The position numbers and the translations under genes are program-made. DNA of 64,000 bases from Scytalidium lignicola (taxonomy: Eukaryota > Ascomycota > Leotiomycetes). The stretch covers positions 62,001 to 126,000 of the forward strand of contig NCSJ02000101.1 of NCBI GenBank assembly GCA_002812745.2, given 5' to 3'. Numbering within the stretch: the stretch's first letter is position 1; each line of letters begins with the position of its first letter. Shown here one piece after another: positions 11,332 through 23,121 of the stretch. The notes beneath the pieces were generated by a model. That model saw only the letters and a list, made by a program, of their open reading frames with translations, was not told the origin of the DNA and did no database searches.

Positions 11332-11699
11332 CATATAAACCTTGCAAGAGTAACTAGATTTACCTTATATGATTATATTGTAAGTAGTCTTATAACATTT
11401 TGAATACTATTATATAAAAACAAGTTATGTTAGACTTGAATAAGTATTAAACGGAGATATAGTGATTAGTTTAGAAAACAACTCTAAGAAAAGCTCTAAA
11501 GAAAGTTTAATAAGTGAAAACTCAAGTGAAGAAGTTGATTTAGAAAACAAAGTTATAAACTTAGTATAAGTTAGATTACTAGCTAAATCAGTGGTTAGAG
11601 GACTTTCAAGAAGACTTTTACTAAGACTACTAGCTTTACTACCTAGACTACTAACAGTTGTTATAAACAATGCCAGAAGACTGTTAAGAGGAAAGATAA

Positions 11700-12360
11700 A
11701 GGTAGTTAAACTAAACTTCTTTTATAAAGATAAGAATAAGCTTAAGGTATACTTAGTATAAACGAGAATGTATTTAGTATTAAATAAGCAAGTACTTATA
11801 AATAACATACAAAGAGTATTATAAGTAATATTATACCTTAAAGGAATTATAACAAATTAGTTTTAACTATTCTTAAATGATTACTTTAATTATATAAGAG
11901 ATTTAACTAACAAGGAAACTTGAAAACTCTTTAATAATTATAATGAATATATAAAGGAATTTAATAAGTTGTTCAAAGATATTAACAAAAAGAGAAATGT
12001 AGAATAATATCTTTATTATCTTAAGCAAACAAGAATTATCAATGATTATACTACCTTGTTTAGATAATATTTAATTAAGATGAACTAAAATAAGAAAGCT
12101 CTTATTATGCAATATAAGAGAGGATTGAAGGATAAGATATATGATAAGTTATATTAAGGAGCTTTAGTCTTAGACTTGGAAACTTTAATTAATTAATATA
12201 TTAAAATTAGAAATTAACTATATAAAAAGAAATTGGACAAGAAGGGATTGTCTTACTTTGTAAGTAAAAATAACAATTAAATAAAGAGATTATAATCACA
12301 AGAAGACCTCATGAACTTTAATGTAATTAAAAAAGGAAAACCTTAGAAAAGCAAGAATTA
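11700..12360 (+). pseudogene. RIP-degraded retrotransposon gag
   Basis: Plus-strand translation with stops ignored reads FYKDKNKLKVYL, MYLVLNKQVLINN, NNYNEYIKEFNKLFKDINKK, LYYLKQTRIINDYTTLFR, ALIMQYKRGLKDKIYDKLY and LYKKKLDKKG. This is the retrotransposon gag (capsid) domain of fungal Ty3/Gypsy-like elements. Stops replace Gln/Arg/Trp codons, as RIP does. It sits about 370 nt downstream of the LTR in the same orientation. No protease, reverse transcriptase or integrase of this element is seen further on, so it is 3'-truncated. Confidence 0.75.
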
Positions 12361-13850
12361 AAAGCTTAAAGGAAAAAAGAATTCACTCATTTTATGAAGA
12401 GTTGACAGTTGAGGTAAAAGAGGCGGAAAAGGGCGAGTTACGGCTAATTGTCGGCTTCCCGTTTCTACTACCAATGGATCGATCACGTGGATCATTTCAA
12501 TGCAAATGCCAAAGGTTCCATGAGCAATGTGCAGTAGAAAGGTAGTTATACGAAGATTGATTATCTAGATGTTGTGGGGACGACTATAAGAGTTTTATGG
12601 CGATATCCAGCAGTTATATAAACGATCTTAAGACAAAACAACTCAAAAAAGCCCAACCCTAAATCGAACCATTTCAGACAACAGGAGTGTGGCCGATTTA
12701 CCGGCTTTTAATATTTTGTATTCAAAACTACAAAAGAGGAAAACAGTTTCTAAGATCTTCTGCAGAATCGGTAATGATCACTTGTGGACCCCAGATCTTG
12801 AAAACAATGGCACTCAAAGCTGAGCATACTCGTCGTTAACCTCGATTAATTTGCGATATATGATTTAGCACAACAAGTATATTATGTATTATTGTGTACT
12901 GTACTATGTGTTACAGGTGAACCAACAGTAAAAGAGTTTATACAACTTATAAAACAATTTCCTTTTTTNAAAGTCTTATTAGGTTAAAACATTTTTTTTN
13001 ATATTAAAGTACAATTATATAATAATAATTTATTAAATAAAATTATATTCTTTAAAGTAATAACATGTTTTTATAAAAACAATATAAAATTATTATTATA
13101 ATGATTATACAACTTTCTAAAAGCATATCTTGAATTTTATATAATTATAATCTAATTAATTAAAAAAGAATAAATTATTATATTATATAAAGTAAATACT
13201 AATAATAATGGCTTTTAAAGGTTAATTATAATAATTATACTTGTTTTTAAGAGGAGAACGTTTACATTCATAACTTTAACCACTTAGCGTAGAATAACCT
13301 TCAAAGGCTATTTTTTAACCTTAAACTTTACTTTAAAGTATTGTAAACAGCTTATAATAAAAAATATTACATTGTTTTATTTTTAAACCTTTAAAAAGAT
13401 ACTGTAGATAAAGTTCGAGTATAGCATGCTTGATGAAGAAGTTAAGCTAATATAAGTTTTATGTGCTGAGTTATGTTATAATCATGTAATATTGTAATAG
13501 CTTCAGTTAAGGTTAGGCTAAAAATAACGAGCGCATTACTTAGAGTAGCAGGTAATAGCGAAATTTGACTTTAAAAAACAAATGGTCAGAGATTTAACAT
13601 TGTTGCAATTGCAATAACTAGAGTGCGTACTTCATGCTATACTAAGCAGAAGTTGCGTGCTAGTTGAGCGAACTGGATATTTTGACAATTTGACTTTTGG
13701 AGGAATTGATCTTTTGGCAATCACATATACCACCCATCGTTTATCAATGGCAGCAGCAGCAATCACCTAGCTGATGGTCATGCGGGATATATCACCGCCA
13801 GCCTCCATTATTAACCCTAGAGAAAAGATAAACATTTCCACCTAGAGACA
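12361..13850. other. mixed AT-rich, no gene
   Basis: 12400-12880 has near-normal composition without a recognisable frame. 12900-13500 is extremely AT-rich, with n placeholders beside T-runs at 12969 and 13000. Likely old transposon debris. No domain recognised. Confidence 0.45.
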
Positions 13851-14183
13851 GCGCGAGAAGAGTTCAAAAAAATATGCGGTTTCGCAGATCGCTTGCCTGA
13901 ATTCAGTGACCGGCCAGATCTGCCCTATATCACAGCTGTTGTCAAAGAAGGGTTCCGCTGGCGCCCATTCGCGGAGATTGGGGTGCTACATGCACTCATT
14001 CAGGATGATGAGTATAAAAGTTATAGATTCCCAGCTGGTACCGTTTTCACATGGAATGCACTGAATATAGCTCTGGATCCGAAGGAACACGATGACCCTC
14101 TACGATTTTGGCCTGAACGATTCCTGAACGATGATTTGAACAATGTCTTAATGAATTTCTTCTGCACTAGCAGTCTCAGTTAA
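13851..14183 (+). pseudogene. cytochrome P450 fragment (K-helix region)
   Basis: A plus-strand open stretch reads AREEFKKICGFADRLPEFSD, then RPDLPYITAVVKEGFRWRP with the K-helix ExxR motif (EGFR). After FPAGTVFTWNALNIALDP come the DPLRFWPERFL block and the PERF motif. Both the N-terminal half of a P450 and the heme-binding Cys loop (FxxGxRxCxG) are missing, and the frame ends in an unrelated tail FCTSSLS. This is a gene remnant of about 110 codons, of the type using LPEFSDRP-like spacing (CYP65/CYP5-like fungal P450s), isolated between transposon debris and the next gene. Confidence 0.8.
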
Positions 14184-14336
14184 TAAATGTTTCTGAGGAA
14201 TATTACATATATCGATTACAAAGTAATCCTTTCAACCCGAGGACGAACAACTCAGTAGCTGCGCGAAGTCGGCCTGGTCTCACTTTCTCTGAAGTTCCGT
14301 ATCGGCTACAGAAACCGATGCTATCTCGATCCATCA

Positions 14337-15386
14337 TCACCCCATCAATTCCGGCACCATTCCAGTCGGTAACTCAGTCCTTCCAGCACTTTTATTGGTG
14401 TTATTATGGAGCTCATGACTCATTTGTGTTGTCCCTTGGTCGATCTTCGTTGCGTTAAAATATTGCCCTTTGGGTTCGATGTCGAGTGCTGCCTTCGCGT
14501 TGGCCTTCCGTCGTCGTGAACGGCAGAAAAAGATAAGGAGACCGAGAGAGACTATAGCACCAGCACCAAGAATGCCGCCAATTACTATACCGCCGATGGC
14601 AGCGGAACTAAGGGAATTCAACTGGGAGGAGTGTGTTGATTGTGCCGGATTGACTGTCGGGGTCGATGTGGAGCTTGAAGTTGAGGACGAAGATGAGGAA
14701 GAGGATGTGGCGGAAGTGGACTGAGCTGGTTGAAAGGTCGATGATGCGCTCTATAGCATCCACATGTTAGCTACCGTAAACAAAATATATAAAAGAAAAT
14801 ATAAATCAGGTGGAACTGCAAATAGATTCGCTGCCCCCCCCACCCGCTTCGAAGCAGCAAAATAGAAATACAAAAAATGGTACCATAGCCATACCTGTAT
14901 CGAAGAGAATGTAGCCAGCATGGCACTGGATGTTATTGAACCGGCGGGGAGATTAAGATCCACCAGCCACTGTCCTCCATCCGGATCCGTATTCATAATA
15001 GGTAATGTCTTGTCAACAGCATTTGGATCAACCCCAAGAACATCTGCCTGGGATAGTAACTGATTTCTCAATACCCAAGTTCCATTTTCCGTATTGGTGA
15101 TGATCCACTGCATGCCCAAGTCAACCCCCGTTGGTAGCATCTGCGGCACGAATGAATTGTTATCGGGCAAACCCAGTTGGTACTGGCTGCCCCAGTCGTA
15201 GTTGCGTATGAAATAAACGCCGCTGTCGAAAAAGACTTGCCAGTTTTCCGATGTGTGTCGGATTGGCGAGATGGTTGGTGGTGATGGAGGATCAGTCTTG
15301 ACACCTAATGTGAGAGTGAAGTTACTGCCGTCGAGAGTGTTGAAGAAGCGGTAGTAGTGTGCGGTGTCGAAGAGGTTGGCGGACAT
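14337..15386 (-). CDS. single-pass membrane protein with QW-motif (ricin-lectin-like) ectodomain
   Basis: Two exons, 15386-14895 and 14750-14337, joined in phase 0 across an intron with donor GTATGG, branch GCTAAC and acceptor TATAG. The product is 301 aa. Residues 1-155 hold repeated aromatic/W motifs (YYRFFNTLDG, SENWQVFF, MQWIITNTENGTWVL, GGQWLVDL) reminiscent of a beta-trefoil ricin-B domain. Then come a Ser/Thr-rich stalk (about 164-215), one membrane helix (IGGIVIGGILGAGAIVSLGL) followed by the stop-transfer CRSRRRK, and a 60-residue cytoplasmic tail. The start at 15386 gives no obvious signal peptide, so an upstream exon is possible. Topology resembles fungal Wsc/Mid2-like surface sensors; that role is inference. 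Confidence 0.75.
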
Positions 15387-17004
15387 TGCGGGCCTGAGAT
15401 AAATAAGATCTACTAAATAACAATTGGAAATGAACGACCGGCGATTTAGACAAAGCAAGATACAAAGAGAGAGAAGGTTCAATATCGACTAAGAAAAAGA
15501 AGAAGAAAAGCAAGAGAAAGAGGGAAGCGCAACCCAGAGCTTCCTCGTAGTATAATTACCAGCGCCGCAGGAAAGTCGCGGATCTCTCCACGCCCGCGTG
15601 TGGCGAAGCCAATTATTAGAGTATTAAGCCAGGACATTAGATTGAGAGGATTCCTGCACTACTGGTACTGCACTATTCTGGTACTACTGTAGGAAAGGCA
15701 AGTGGGCGCGTAGCTCACAGCGATCTTGGCCCTAGATGTAACCCAACAGGAGACCAGCGTGATGGAACACAAGGGGTACTGAACCATTAATTACCAGCTG
15801 TTTTATGTCCGTGCTCTGGGTCCCTCTCTAGGGTTATTTCTGTTTTTACCTACGAAGTACTCCGTACATATGATCTAAGTAAAATATGATGCGGCTGAAT
15901 GAGACCCCTAATTTTTGCACAGACAGAGTGAAGTCCCAGATCTGGTCTGAGGGCGAGATGGGTTACTTAATTATTTTTTTNGTTGACGATAAAATATTTA
16001 GTTGCCTGTGTCAAAGCTGTTTCGGGGGCGTTTCGACTTTACTACGTATTTGAATTCATTTAGATTCGGCCAATCAGTGGCGGATCCTATGCTACATCGT
16101 GGGAGTCTGCGGGTGGCACAGCGCCAACCTGCATCATGCAAAGCTACTGTATCATTAGCACACTTGGCAGGAGGGACTCATTTTGGCTGTCAGTCTCGCA
16201 GAGCACGGTAGCAGCGGGTATTTCATTCAGTAAAAAGGTTTGTATCAGAAAATTACGAGACAGGTTGTTGTTGAACGAAAGAGCGAGCGAGCCCTGTACA
16301 CATGTAGCTAAGGATAAAGAGTCGAAGCTGGGAATTATGCTTAAGAGCCTGTTTTGTAACGAGCGATCTAGAGGTTTCATATTCCCTACTCTATACTGAT
16401 TAGTCACGCTCCATGGTGAACCTCATACGAATCAACTTCTTTAGTTATAGATCCAGACTAGGTCTACGTTCTACGTGATCTTCATCAGCCCCTTTGACAG
16501 ATTCTGATAAATCAAGTTAACACGGGTTCGAGGTATATATACAATTTGGAATTAAAAAGACAAGATTTCTTTAACGNNCGGCCGTGACAGAAAAACNTGT
16601 GTAGAAAGCCATTAATAATTGTAGTTTGCACCAATTATAATGGCGACTGCAAAATGGAGGCACAGCGGAAGTACAGTGAGTAGACACTCGTCTGACTGAA
16701 AAGCGCGTAAAGCCTTGCTGTCGTACGTTCTGACCGTACACACCGATCGCCCGCTTCCCTAATATTAATATTAAACTTTATATATTATAATTTTATTGGT
16801 TAACTTTGATTAATAATTAGATATCTAAGCTCAATTAAGTTTAATTTTAGTTACTAATCAGAGATTTAAGCCTAATTGGGTTTAATAATTGAATTTCTAG
16901 TTGAGAGCAATACAGATTGGCTCTATTACGCACGGAACAGAAGTCAACTATGGTAGTGATGAGCTGCCATCTATTTTAATCGAATTAAGTTGTCACACAA
17001 GTTT
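15387..17004. other. intergenic, no gene seen
   Basis: 15387-16500 has ordinary composition; overlapping frames at 16002-16407 look random. An A/T-rich patch at 16760-16900 repeats TAAGYYTAATTRRGTTTAA-like units. n placeholders at 15981, 16577-16578 and 16597. Confidence 0.4.
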
Positions 17005-18665
17005 TNAAATCTTAAGATCTAAAAGAGACATCAAAATCTGTGAGATTATAAGTAACAAGTCTGAAATCTTTTTTTCCATGGCTCACCTTTTCAATAAAAC
17101 GAACACCCACTAAGAGTCCGTTCTCATCTAAAAAGTCGCTTTCAGGCCCAAAGGCGTTGCCCGTCTTATCTAAACACGTTAAGCATATGACTACCACTTC
17201 GGCATACTTGCTGCCCATTTTGGCCGGCAAGCACTCCTCAGCGACTCTCACCAAAGCCCTCTTTAACTCGAAGGCTTGTTTTCGTTTATCCTTAATCGAG
17301 GAATCAAAGATAATCTTTAGGAAGGCACTGGGCACTGGCTGATCGAATTTATAGCGTACGAACGAAGTAGCTATTCCAATCTCCAGCAGGCAGACACCGA
17401 GGGAGTATATATCGTGCTGCATGACATAATCCTCTTCAGGGCGAATACCCTGACGCATCGGATGCCGGTACAAGTTCTTCTCCCACAGATCATCGCCTTG
17501 AAGGAGCGTCTTGCTCTGATCGAGTCGGAAGTTCATGAACCCCGTGAGAAAAGCGTGAGGTTCATGAGCTGTGTCGCGGAAGATCAGCGTCGATTCGGGG
17601 TGGATGTTCTTATGGACAAATCCGGCCGAATGCACGAACATGACAGCTTTGGCAAGTTGTCTTGCCAGCAAAAATCGCTCTTCTAAAGGCCTTACTTTAA
17701 TGTCATCCACAATGAAGATTCGTAAACTCTGCGGCTCCACCAGCTGAGCGGGGATAGAGAAGACAAAGCGAGTGGAAAAGGGAATTTTTGTGTCCAAGGC
17801 TGTACTTAAAGCAGGTAACTTCATCACCCCATAGCATCTGAGGATCCTGAATTACAACGGCTCAACGCTCTTCAATATATTTGCCAAGTTGCACACATCA
17901 GCGAGAGTAGATGTGATGTCTCCTGGAGGGTCAGTAAGGTAATTTTCAGCTCTGTCAATGTCCTGCCAGATTTCCAAAGAAGAATGCTCTACTTTGATTC
18001 CTGTGTTCTTAATTGAGTCACCGGATAAAAACACAGTTGCCTTCTCTGCCTCCGAGTTAGTTTTGATGGTTGAGTAGATGGCATTTCTCAAATCCTTGAG
18101 AGTTGAGAATGCGTCGTTATCCGATTCTGCGATAGGCTTAAGTTCATAATCGATAGCTTGGTTTGACTGCAGTATGACAAGATACCAGGAAACGTCGAAG
18201 ACTTCGCTCCAATCTTTCAATTCAGCCAGGACGTCTTGGAGTTTGCTTTTGGCCCATATGGCGTACTTGGCCCGCTTAACATCGCCGTGCTTCAACCGGA
18301 TGCTTTTGGCCGAGGCTTCCGGATCCAGCTTACCGATGAGACCGTCGATTAAGGTAGTTGCAGCTGCAATCTTGCCTTGTAAGACCTGAAAAACAGTATT
18401 CTGGTGAATCTGATAGTTTTCATCTAGAGTTGGCCATATTTTACGCATGAATTCGAGCTGGCGTTCGATTTTTAACCAGTGAGTCTCGATCTTCAAAATA
18501 GCTTCTCAAATTTCCTGATCTCCGCTCCGGTACGATTTACAAGTCTTTACAAGGACGGTGCCGTACCTATATCTTATGATCAACTTATATAATTGTTGAT
18601 CTTGAAATTCTTACAAACCTGATGCAGATATCTGCAACGCTGATGGCGGAGACAGCAATGTCCAT
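17005..18665 (-). pseudogene. HeLo-type N-domain fused to a pseudokinase, two internal stops
   Basis: Start MDIAVSAISVADICIR at 18665, intron 18618-18567, then YGTVLVKTCKSY and the helical block THWLKIERQLEFMRKIWPTL. This is the prion-inhibition/HeLo-like N-domain seen in fungal cell-death proteins. The C-terminal half is kinase-like (LARQLAKAVMFVHSAGFVHK, HDIYSLGVCLLEIG). HRD is replaced by HKN and DFG by TGF, so it would be catalytically dead. A last intron (17086-17038) leads to ILMSLLDLKI and a stop at the n (17006). One frame runs throughout but is cut by TGA at 18506-18508 (CGA fits) and TAA at 17852-17854 (CAA fits). Both are single C-to-T changes. Probably inactivated, possibly recently. 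Confidence 0.75.
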
Positions 18666-20939
18666 AGCTTTGGCTTAGCCTAGAAATGCCCTAAAAAGTG
18701 TGGAAGTTAATAAAGTTCTCAAAGCACAGCCACTGGCGCCCTTATCGGCCTTCACTGCCTGTACTTCTAAAGATGTGAGGTGATGAACCTTTATTTATGT
18801 AATATTGAATATCACAGCTGTTAACTTACACTGAGAGACCTTTCTTAAATATCTAGTTTGTGACCGAAACATATTTTCCCTTTGCTGAAAAGGAGTATGA
18901 AGATTCTTTTATAATAATACGAGCAACTTGGTCCAATTCAAGTGCTCAAAGATGGGTCAGGACACGTGGCGGGGATCACGAGTCTGCCTCGTATCTTCGT
19001 GCATGAGGGCTGAAGATGAAGCCCCGCCTCGTCAGAGAGTAGAATTGTTCTTTGTTTTCATGTGTCCTGAGAGGAGCATCTCTGCCGCCGTGCCATTCAC
19101 GTCGGAGCAGCAAGCTTGAATGCACCTTCTTATAGGATCAACACCGCCCTGCTGACTTTCATCGTCTTTCCGTGTCTCTGAAGTCTTCAATAACCCCGCA
19201 AGGCTGTGAGGTTAAGGTGGTCAACTTCCAGAAGACCATCAATGTCTCTCACTTCTCTTTGCACAGTGGCTTTTCTGTCGTCGACTTCTTGGATAAAGGA
19301 TTGGAAGAAAGACGCTTCAATGCGGGGGCCTAGTTCAAAATTATCAGCGCAGGGTGATTAATTATGTTCCATAATCTCTCTTCGAAGTTCTGATAATATA
19401 TTTCAAGGAGCAAAACCCTGTCTTATACAATAGCTTGCCGTTGTAGACCAATAAATCGCTCTTCTAAAAGGATGGCTGCGCTGGTGATAGTTGGTGCAAC
19501 AACTCACCACTGGTTATAGCCTTTTCGTATAAAAGTAGCAAATTTCCTTTTACACGCTTATAATTGGCCTGATCCTGCGGCGATTGAGGATCAAATGTGA
19601 AAGCTGGTCACGGCAGATTCGCCACCAGTGTCGGGCCTTGGCACACCATGTTCCTCCTGAAGATGGCAGATGGTTCGATTAGCCTGTCCTTGCGCTTTGC
19701 CCTTTGCTTCTCTGCACTGTGGCATTGCAGGTTATGTATTATGAGTTGCTCGGTTGTGGAGAATTGTGCGGAGCAAAGTTAACAATATGAATTTCTAGAT
19801 TCATTAATCATCGAAATAACGCACCCCGGGCACATGTGGCGCTTTTGAGGCCAATGCTTTTCTTTTTCTTCGTGCCTTTTCCGTCTAGCAAGCGTCGGCG
19901 CTTCAAAGAGGTGAGAATTCCATGACGACAGCGGATCCATTACGCTGTTGTTTGAAAGACGCCTCCTCGGGCAATTTAGAGCTGTATTATAGAACGAAAG
20001 ATCTTAAAGGTGACATACTGGGTCGTTTAGGTACAGAAGTACATAAAGGGGCTGAGAACACCCGCTAAGGCGCCTAGCCTACTGGTCAAACTTCTATTAA
20101 TGTAAATAGCAATGTAGAATAGCAATGTAGAATAGCAATCCGCGTAGCTACCGAACGGCGGCTGGGACGGTCTATGAATATAAGTTTGTTTGAAAGACGC
20201 CAGCGTTGGCAAAGGGGCAGGATTTGAATTCTTGACACCAGCGCTTTCGTTGCGCTGTCGTTTGCAGACAGGGGTGCCGTGAAAAGGAATATAAAGTGGA
20301 AAGTGTGACATGTAGCTATGTCAAGTGCTGGAGCAGCATCTAAAAATAATATCTAAATCGGGGCACTCTGACTGATCATCCTTTCCAGTCTGCGGTAGTT
20401 TGTTTTGGTCTGTAAAGCTGGGGTGACAGAAGGAACGAGCCGTGTTGGGTACCTAAAAGGGCTTAGGCTAACACTGATATCTTTCCTCGCTCATTCTGAT
20501 CGGTATATAGTATGGTAAGGGGTGATTTTGCATAATTTCGCGGTAAATTTCAGTGATCCATAAGACTGCGTGATCCGATGGACTGCGATTTACATTAATA
20601 AGTTCTGATTAATCAAGTCAAGACTCAGATTCAAAGCTGTTCATAAGACACTATGCACTTCAACGTGGTATTGCATGTGGAAAAGACTACCGGGACAACA
20701 GCATCAGACGCATTTGCAACATCAGCCGAGTGAACTTTGGCAGGGACGGGCCGGGGGTAAGGATCGGGACCACGTTGCTTGAATTGAGACGGTAATGACA
20801 TGACCTGTCCTTCTCATGAAGTCCGGTTACCACTCTTGTCCACGGGTTCCGTACTTGTAAAATATTTCAAGAAGCTAGTGCTTGAAGTTGGACTATGGTT
20901 ATACTTGTTCTTCCATCCCAACTTGGCACCCATCTTCTT
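18666..20939. other. intergenic, no gene seen
   Basis: About 2.3 kb of ordinary composition between the HeLo/pseudokinase relic and the RGS gene. Short frames at 18928, 19597 and 20027 carry no motifs. It contains one repeated segment, listed separately. Confidence 0.4.
19905..20265. repeat. two diverged copies of a roughly 55-nt motif
   Basis: Copies near 19908-19964 and 20208-20263, same orientation, share GAATTC-(C/T)-TGAC-(G/A)-(A/C)-CAGCG, then TTRCGCTGTYGTTTG. Read on the minus strand the second copy contains GAATTCAAATCC, close to a Pol III B-box (GGTTCRANTCC), next to GCGCAAC...AGCGC. That would fit a decayed tRNA-derived SINE. Weak evidence. Confidence 0.35.
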
Positions 20940-21851
20940 CTATCCGCTGGTTCCCTCATTCCGCGAGTTTCGTGAGCTTGCGGTTGGTGAGAAACCAGAG
21001 AATCCTATGTCCGATTGAGGTGGTGTCGTTAGTGGTATCAACGGCTCCATCGCAGAGGCCATGGGCAAGTCATTGCTGTCATCAGTCAGGCTCTCAATGC
21101 CATCTACCGCAGATGATGAGCCTAATCCAGATCCAGATCTGGATGTGGAGTAGGAGAGGTTGGCTGAAATTTGAGAGTGTCGACTGGCAGAAGGCGAGAG
21201 ATGCTGCTGCGATTGTCTTGAAGGAGAACCATCTGGTCCAACTCTAGTGGGAATCTGGTCTTTTTGTCGGCTTTGTGAGGGTGATAAGGGTCGCTCATCA
21301 ACGTCCATCATTGAGTCGTCCGATGTCCACGGGTTGGAATACGACTCGGAAACTCCACGTAATGGCACAACCGAGTTAAGAAAAGGAACAAGAACGGATT
21401 CGTCCATCAAATCATAGACAATCTTCACTGCCTGATCAAGGTGCGATGGGTGCGGAGGAATGCAAGCATTAGGCAAGGAGACCAATTCATCCCGTACTTC
21501 GGAAGGGAGGTTGACTTTGCGTGGGCTATTCTGAGCAACGTAGGCATCTAGTAACTTCTGCCACAACATCCGTACATACGCACAGTCGGGCGTTTGTAAT
21601 GATAATGGGGTGTGCGGATCTTGATCAATTATGGCCTGGTAATGTTTACCGTATCTTGAAGCATCCATGGTAAATTCCAAGGTCTCTAAGCAATGGTTTT
21701 GCGAGAGATATTGCGTGAAAGCACTCAAAGTCCATGGCGGCAAAAGCTTATCCGCTAGTACTTCTCGCAAGGTTGGTCGTCTTGTGCAGTATGGACCACC
21801 CAGGATCGTTAGGCTCAGAAGCCTAGATGGCTGCACGTCTCCTCCAGACAT
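20940..21851 (-). CDS. RGS-domain protein (regulator of G-protein signalling)
   Basis: Intact 303-codon frame, no intron needed. Residues 25-165 match an RGS fold as found in fungal RGS proteins: RRPTLREVLADKLLPPWTLS, AFTQYLSQNHCLETLEFTMD, ASRYGKHY, then LWQKLLDAYV, VNLPSEVRDEL and a helical end DQAVKIVYDLMDESVLVPFL. The C-terminal 130 residues are Ser/Pro/Gln-rich and look disordered. RGS proteins speed GTP hydrolysis by G-alpha subunits and so end signalling. Length and single N-terminal RGS domain are like yeast Rgs2 or Aspergillus RgsB, but I do not assign the orthologue. Undamaged, unlike its neighbours on both sides. Confidence 0.85.
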   Translation of the reverse strand: MSGGDVQPSRLLSLTILGGPYCTRRPTLREVLADKLLPPWTLSAFTQYLSQNHCLETLEFTMDASRYGKHYQAIIDQDPHTPLSLQTPDCAYVRMLWQKLLDAYVAQNSPRKVNLPSEVRDELVSLPNACIPPHPSHLDQAVKIVYDLMDESVLVPFLNSVVPLRGVSESYSNPWTSDDSMMDVDERPLSPSQSRQKDQIPTRVGPDGSPSRQSQQHLSPSASRHSQISANLSYSTSRSGSGLGSSSAVDGIESLTDDSNDLPMASAMEPLIPLTTPPQSDIGFSGFSPTASSRNSRNEGTSG

Positions 21852-22721
21852 GAACCTTCGTCGTCTGCGTCACAATCCGAGATGACAGAGGAGCGTAGGG
21901 AGATGCCTTCTTTAGTGGAAGTTGGGGATATATCGAAGGCTGCTTATGCTGTTTTGACTTTCGCATTGTGATCTTTAAATATCTTATTGGCACTTATTGG
22001 CCAGTACTCTCAACTTCCCCGGTTTTTAATACTGGAACAAAAGCCTGAGATTTTCAATAATCTTACCGGCTTCTGTTAGCCTTTAGGTTTAGTTGTCATA
22101 ATGTAATTAATATGTAACAGATAAAGCTGGTTGTCGAATTATGTTAATGTTATTGCAAGAGCATTTGTCTAGTTGTCTTAGCCTAGATTCAAAGAGCAAG
22201 CATGCTATGACATCGTTGTGCTAACTGATTGTAGTGTTGGAAGTTAGATCGAGTCGTAGCAGTTTGGCTACCGGTATGCAAGTGCTACTCTTGGGGTCTG
22301 GGTGCGGTTCCCCAGATCGCCATATTTTGGTCTTTCGACGTTACGGCTGGCTCTCGGGCATTAAACTTGCAAGGTGATTGTTAAAATTTCACATGCTGAT
22401 ATATGTTGATCAGGTAGTATGACTCGTAGCATGTTACTGTAAGTACTTTAACACATCATACTTAGGCTAATGCTTATTAGCATTAAATGGGTGCTGGAAG
22501 CCAGAGTTGCATGGATGACTTTTGATGTATTGAGCAATGATGCAGTTCTGCATAATTCCGACTAGAGAGTTGCACATAGTAATAGATTAGAAGAATCTGA
22601 AAAAAGACAACGGGAAAAGTTTTAAACCTCGTTTTAAACCTTATATCACAATAGAACTAGTGTTGACATGGGTAATCTTTCCCACGACAGGTAGTCACGT
22701 TTAGGAGATTATGCCAAACAC
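21852..22721. other. promoter side of RGS gene, no gene
   Basis: No recognisable frame. Becomes AT-richer towards the right. Confidence 0.4.
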
Positions 22722-23121
22722 TTAATCCTTACGCGAGATCCTGTGGAACTGCTGGCAGGTGCGTTCTAGAAGCTGCCTTAGCTCTGCACCATCCAGGTAC
22801 TGCAGCAGGCCTTCCATGATGACGGGCACGCCCTCCGATCTGTGACCGACGACGCGAACGAGGTGAAAGTCGCCGCCGCCCTGCCGCCCTGCTACCTAGG
22901 TGCAGCGCCGTCGCCTCAGGGTAGGCATTCAGGAACTTGGCCGTCCTGGTATTGAGGAACCGGGCGCAAAAGGACGCTGTCGGAAAAAAACCCCTTGTCG
23001 CCTAGCGTCTGGGGGCGGGTATAGTCAACCTGGTCAAGGTGTTGCTGATGGGGTTGGGCTGGCGGGTGTCCTCGGCGCAAGTAAGCATCCTCGGCGCAGG
23101 CGATAAGGGTGGTGTGCATTT
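22722..23121 (-). pseudogene. leucine carboxyl methyltransferase-like (LCMT/TcmP family) relic
   Basis: A 400-bp GC-rich island. On the minus strand, in shifting frames, it reads DYTRPQTLGDKGFFSDSVLL, then TAKFLNAYPEATALHLG (the SAM-binding motif I lead-in of the family), and finally GVPVIMEGLLQYLDGAELRQ-LLERTCQQF ending in TAA at 22722. These are the N-terminal, motif I and VIAEGLLMYL-type blocks of the PPM1/TcmP-like O- or carboxyl-methyltransferases. Large internal parts are missing and at least two frame changes separate the blocks, so it cannot encode an enzyme. It has kept its GC content, while both flanks are RIP-type AT-rich DNA. Confidence 0.6.

Noticed and set aside
14470..14724. 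84-codon plus-strand frame ending in an acidic EDEDEEED tail
   Set aside because: It is the antisense of the Ser/Thr-rich stalk and membrane segment of the minus-strand gene at 14337-15386.
16520..16560. GGGTTCGAGG as a tRNA T-loop
   Set aside because: No paired acceptor, anticodon or D arms around it.
17005..18665. Programmed readthrough of the two stops in the HeLo/pseudokinase gene
   Set aside because: No readthrough context visible, and two different stops each one C-to-T step from sense codons are better explained by mutation.
20940..21247. Plus-strand frames overlapping the RGS gene
   Set aside because: Antisense of its Ser-rich C-terminus; no coding features.
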